DNA from: Clostridium nigeriense
GTDB lineage: Bacteria; Bacillota; Clostridia; Clostridiales; Clostridiaceae
DNA: 64,000 nt
Direction: 5' to 3'
Assembly: GCF_900086595.1 (NCBI RefSeq)
Contig: NZ_LT575472.1
Coordinates: 1,691,225-1,755,224 of the forward strand
The translations under genes and the position numbers were made by a program. This document shows, in pieces, positions 63,950 through 64,000 of the stretch. The first letter of the stretch is position 1, and the number at the start of each line of letters is the position of its first letter. Under the pieces are notes generated by a model, which ran no database searches, was not told the origin of the DNA, and saw only the letters and a list, made by a program, of their open reading frames with translations.

Positions 63950-64000
63950 ATGAATGAAGAATTAGAAAACTTAAAATCTAAGTTATTATATAATATAGGA
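63950..64000 (+). CDS. start of a gene truncated by the window end
   Basis: An ATG after ACGGGGGAT opens MNEELENLKSKLLYNIG and continues to the window edge. Too short to identify. The preceding 170 bases contain no gene; a TCCTATAGGA palindrome and AT-rich promoter-like sequence are all that is seen. Confidence 0.55.
   Translation, partial: MNEELENLKSKLLYNIG

Overview
The window is low-GC, densely coded DNA from an anaerobic, spore-forming Firmicute. It most likely belongs to Clostridium sensu stricto, although the species cannot be fixed from the sequence. The evidence is the AT-rich codon use with purine-rich GGAGG ribosome sites, a clostridial alpha/beta-type small acid-soluble spore protein, a single-chain pyruvate:ferredoxin oxidoreductase with flavodoxin, a clostridial-type glutamate dehydrogenase, a PPi-type phosphofructokinase, a Trp T-box and the FliW/CsrA flagellin control pair. 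I see no rRNA, tRNA, CRISPR array, prophage or intact insertion sequence.

Layout. 1-10 kb: end of a berberine-bridge-type flavoprotein, a TtcA-like tRNA thiolase, a DUF4250 / 40-residue membrane peptide / PAS-GGDEF-EAL operon, a MATE exporter, a Trp T-box with the tryptophan transporter trpP, a secreted polysaccharide deacetylase and a second, membrane-bound GGDEF-EAL protein. 10-24 kb: dUTPase, an ABC-F ATPase, PPi-type PFK, a MntP-like pump, a Fur-family regulator convergent with a zinc-type ABC transporter, PepF, rhomboid, GdhA and a membrane glycosyltransferase. 24-33 kb: parE-parC-DJ-1-recJ, a spore SASP and murG. 33-42 kb: flavodoxin, PFOR, a His/Cys-rich DUF1292 protein, a probable structured RNA, a PHP phosphoesterase, an aspartate-type aminotransferase, a HAD phosphatase and a class IV aminotransferase.

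42-61 kb is one motility block in a single direction: fapA-cheW-cheD-cheB-cheR-cheA-cheC-cheY-cheW-fliM-fliY, then flgM-flgN-flgK-flgL-fliW-csrA-flaG-orf-fliS-fliD-fliT, then flagellin. A glycosyltransferase follows, then a decayed second copy. Three sigma-D-type promoters of the form TAAA-N15/16-ACGATAW stand in front of flgM, flagellin and the glycosyltransferase. They tie that glycosyltransferase to the late flagellar regulon and suggest flagellin glycosylation. The flagellin leader carries a textbook CsrA hairpin (loop AGGA), so the csrA and fliW genes in the same block probably control it.

The most useful observations are these: a Fur-type 7-1-7 operator on the zinc transporter promoter; a LexA-like box over the parE promoter; a Cys in place of the last Walker A glycine of the zinc ATPase; a CheB without receiver domain; a structured-RNA candidate at 38.3-38.5 kb, and a set of terminators with unusually long stems and structured loops; two MITE-like palindromic repeats, each abutting a stop codon (ABC-F gene and csrA); and a pseudogenised flagellar glycosyltransferase. 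I did not find a clearly new multi-gene defence or mobile system here; the novelty is mainly regulatory.
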